Source of the DNA: Caldicellulosiruptor kronotskyensis 2002 | GTDB taxonomy: Bacteria; Bacillota; Thermoanaerobacteria; Caldicellulosiruptorales; Caldicellulosiruptoraceae | Reading direction: 5' to 3' | Length of the DNA: 64,000 bases | NCBI RefSeq assembly: GCF_000166775.1 | Contig: NC_014720.1 | Location: forward strand, 1,420,501-1,484,500 | Shown here: positions 63,811-64,000 of the stretch, in pieces | How positions within the stretch are numbered: position 1 is the stretch's first letter | Layout of the letters: each line of letters opens with the position of its first letter | Translations under genes and position numbers: made by a program | The notes under the pieces: model-generated | Told to the model about the DNA's origin: nothing | The model's database searches: none | The model's input: only the letters and a program-made list of their open reading frames with translations

Positions 63811-64000
63811 ATGAAAAGATTTATGGATGAGGATTTTCTTTTGAATAACCAGACTGCTAAAGTGCTTTACGAAAAATATACAAAGGATATGCCAATTGTA
63901 GATTTCCACTGTCATTTGAATCCAAAGGAAATTTATGAAAATAAGAAGTTTAGGAATATCACGGAGGTTTGGCTTGGAGGAGACCATTACAAGTGGAGAC
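63811..64000 (+). CDS. uxaC: Glucuronate/galacturonate isomerase (UxaC), truncated at window end
   Basis: Only the first 63 residues are in the window: [17 protein letters not shown] onwards, the amidohydrolase-type metal motif [12 protein letters not shown], and [12 protein letters not shown]. This is the usual N-terminus of uronate isomerase, which acts first in pectin-sugar degradation. An AAGGAGG site precedes ATG 63811. It has its own promoter and operator candidate just after the glycolysis operon and probably heads a uronate operon continuing outside the window. Confidence 0.9.
   Translation, partial: MKRFMDEDFLLNNQTAKVLYEKYTKDMPIVDFHCHLNPKEIYENKKFRNITEVWLGGDHYKWR

Overview
The window is AT-rich bacterial chromosome with dense, mostly co-directional genes, strong AAAGGAGG-type ribosome binding sites, frequent TTG/GTG starts and short hairpin-plus-T terminators. 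The gene content points to an anaerobic, low-GC Gram-positive (Firmicutes/Clostridia) thermophile: B. subtilis-type purine genes, a CggR-led glycolytic operon, pyruvate phosphate dikinase, a flavodiiron protein with a NADH:rubredoxin oxidoreductase-like partner and rubredoxin, a fused PGK-TIM, and relics of sporulation/envelope genes. The whole looks most like Caldicellulosiruptor/Anaerocellum; that is recognition of style and content, not a database result. The window is almost entirely core genome. I see no insertion sequence, prophage, CRISPR array, tRNA, rRNA or toxin/defence island, and no gene-free stretch above about 300 bases.

Layout. 1-5.3 kb: end of a TcdA-like gene, a DivIVA-like coiled coil, a polysaccharide deacetylase, an unknown protein, a two-OB-fold SSB-like protein, PgsA, a small holin-like membrane protein and a HypE/AIRS-like protein. 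5.3-8.8 kb: OmpR-type regulator, histidine kinase and HtrA protease, with 11-bp-period direct repeats before htrA. 9-20.3 kb: an NCS2 purine permease and the cluster purC-S-Q-L-F-M-N-H-D, lacking purE, purK and purB, followed by rubredoxin. 20.6-30.6 kb: an orphan 430-aa protein, polA, coaE, a lytic transglycosylase, and uvrB-uvrA behind an SOS-type box. 30.6-33 kb (minus): oxygen-detoxification pair. 33.1-36.4 kb: an anchored protein, an AEC transporter and guaA. 36.4-43.2 kb: complete F1Fo ATP synthase operon with a proton-type c subunit. 43.3-45.4 kb: a twin zinc-ribbon acidic protein (minus), then a DUF5685-like gene and a J-domain protein. 45.4-49.7 kb: M16 peptidase, dut, YmxH-like, second DivIVA-like, Lrp-type regulator and aminotransferase, several overlapping by 4 nt. 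49.6-53.6 kb: RluA-type pseudouridine synthase (minus), era, recO, glyS. 53.7-63.6 kb: ppdK, then cggR-gap-pgk/tpi-gpmI-eno, and the start of uxaC.

Functional picture. The purine genes make IMP (guaA continues to GMP). The glycolytic operon plus ppdK covers glyceraldehyde-3-phosphate to pyruvate. ATP synthase, flavodiiron protein and rubredoxin fit an anaerobe with transient oxygen exposure. The most interesting signals are regulatory: a possible OmpR/PhoP-type operator linking the two-component system to htrA, a perfect 13-bp inverted repeat burying the RBS after pgsA, an SOS box over the uvrB promoter, a uxaC promoter whose -35 lies in the eno terminator, and conserved-looking intercistronic hairpins in the glycolytic and ATP synthase operons. 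I did not find a clearly new multi-gene system. The best candidates for undescribed biology are the DUF5685/J-protein pair and the twin zinc-ribbon acidic protein.
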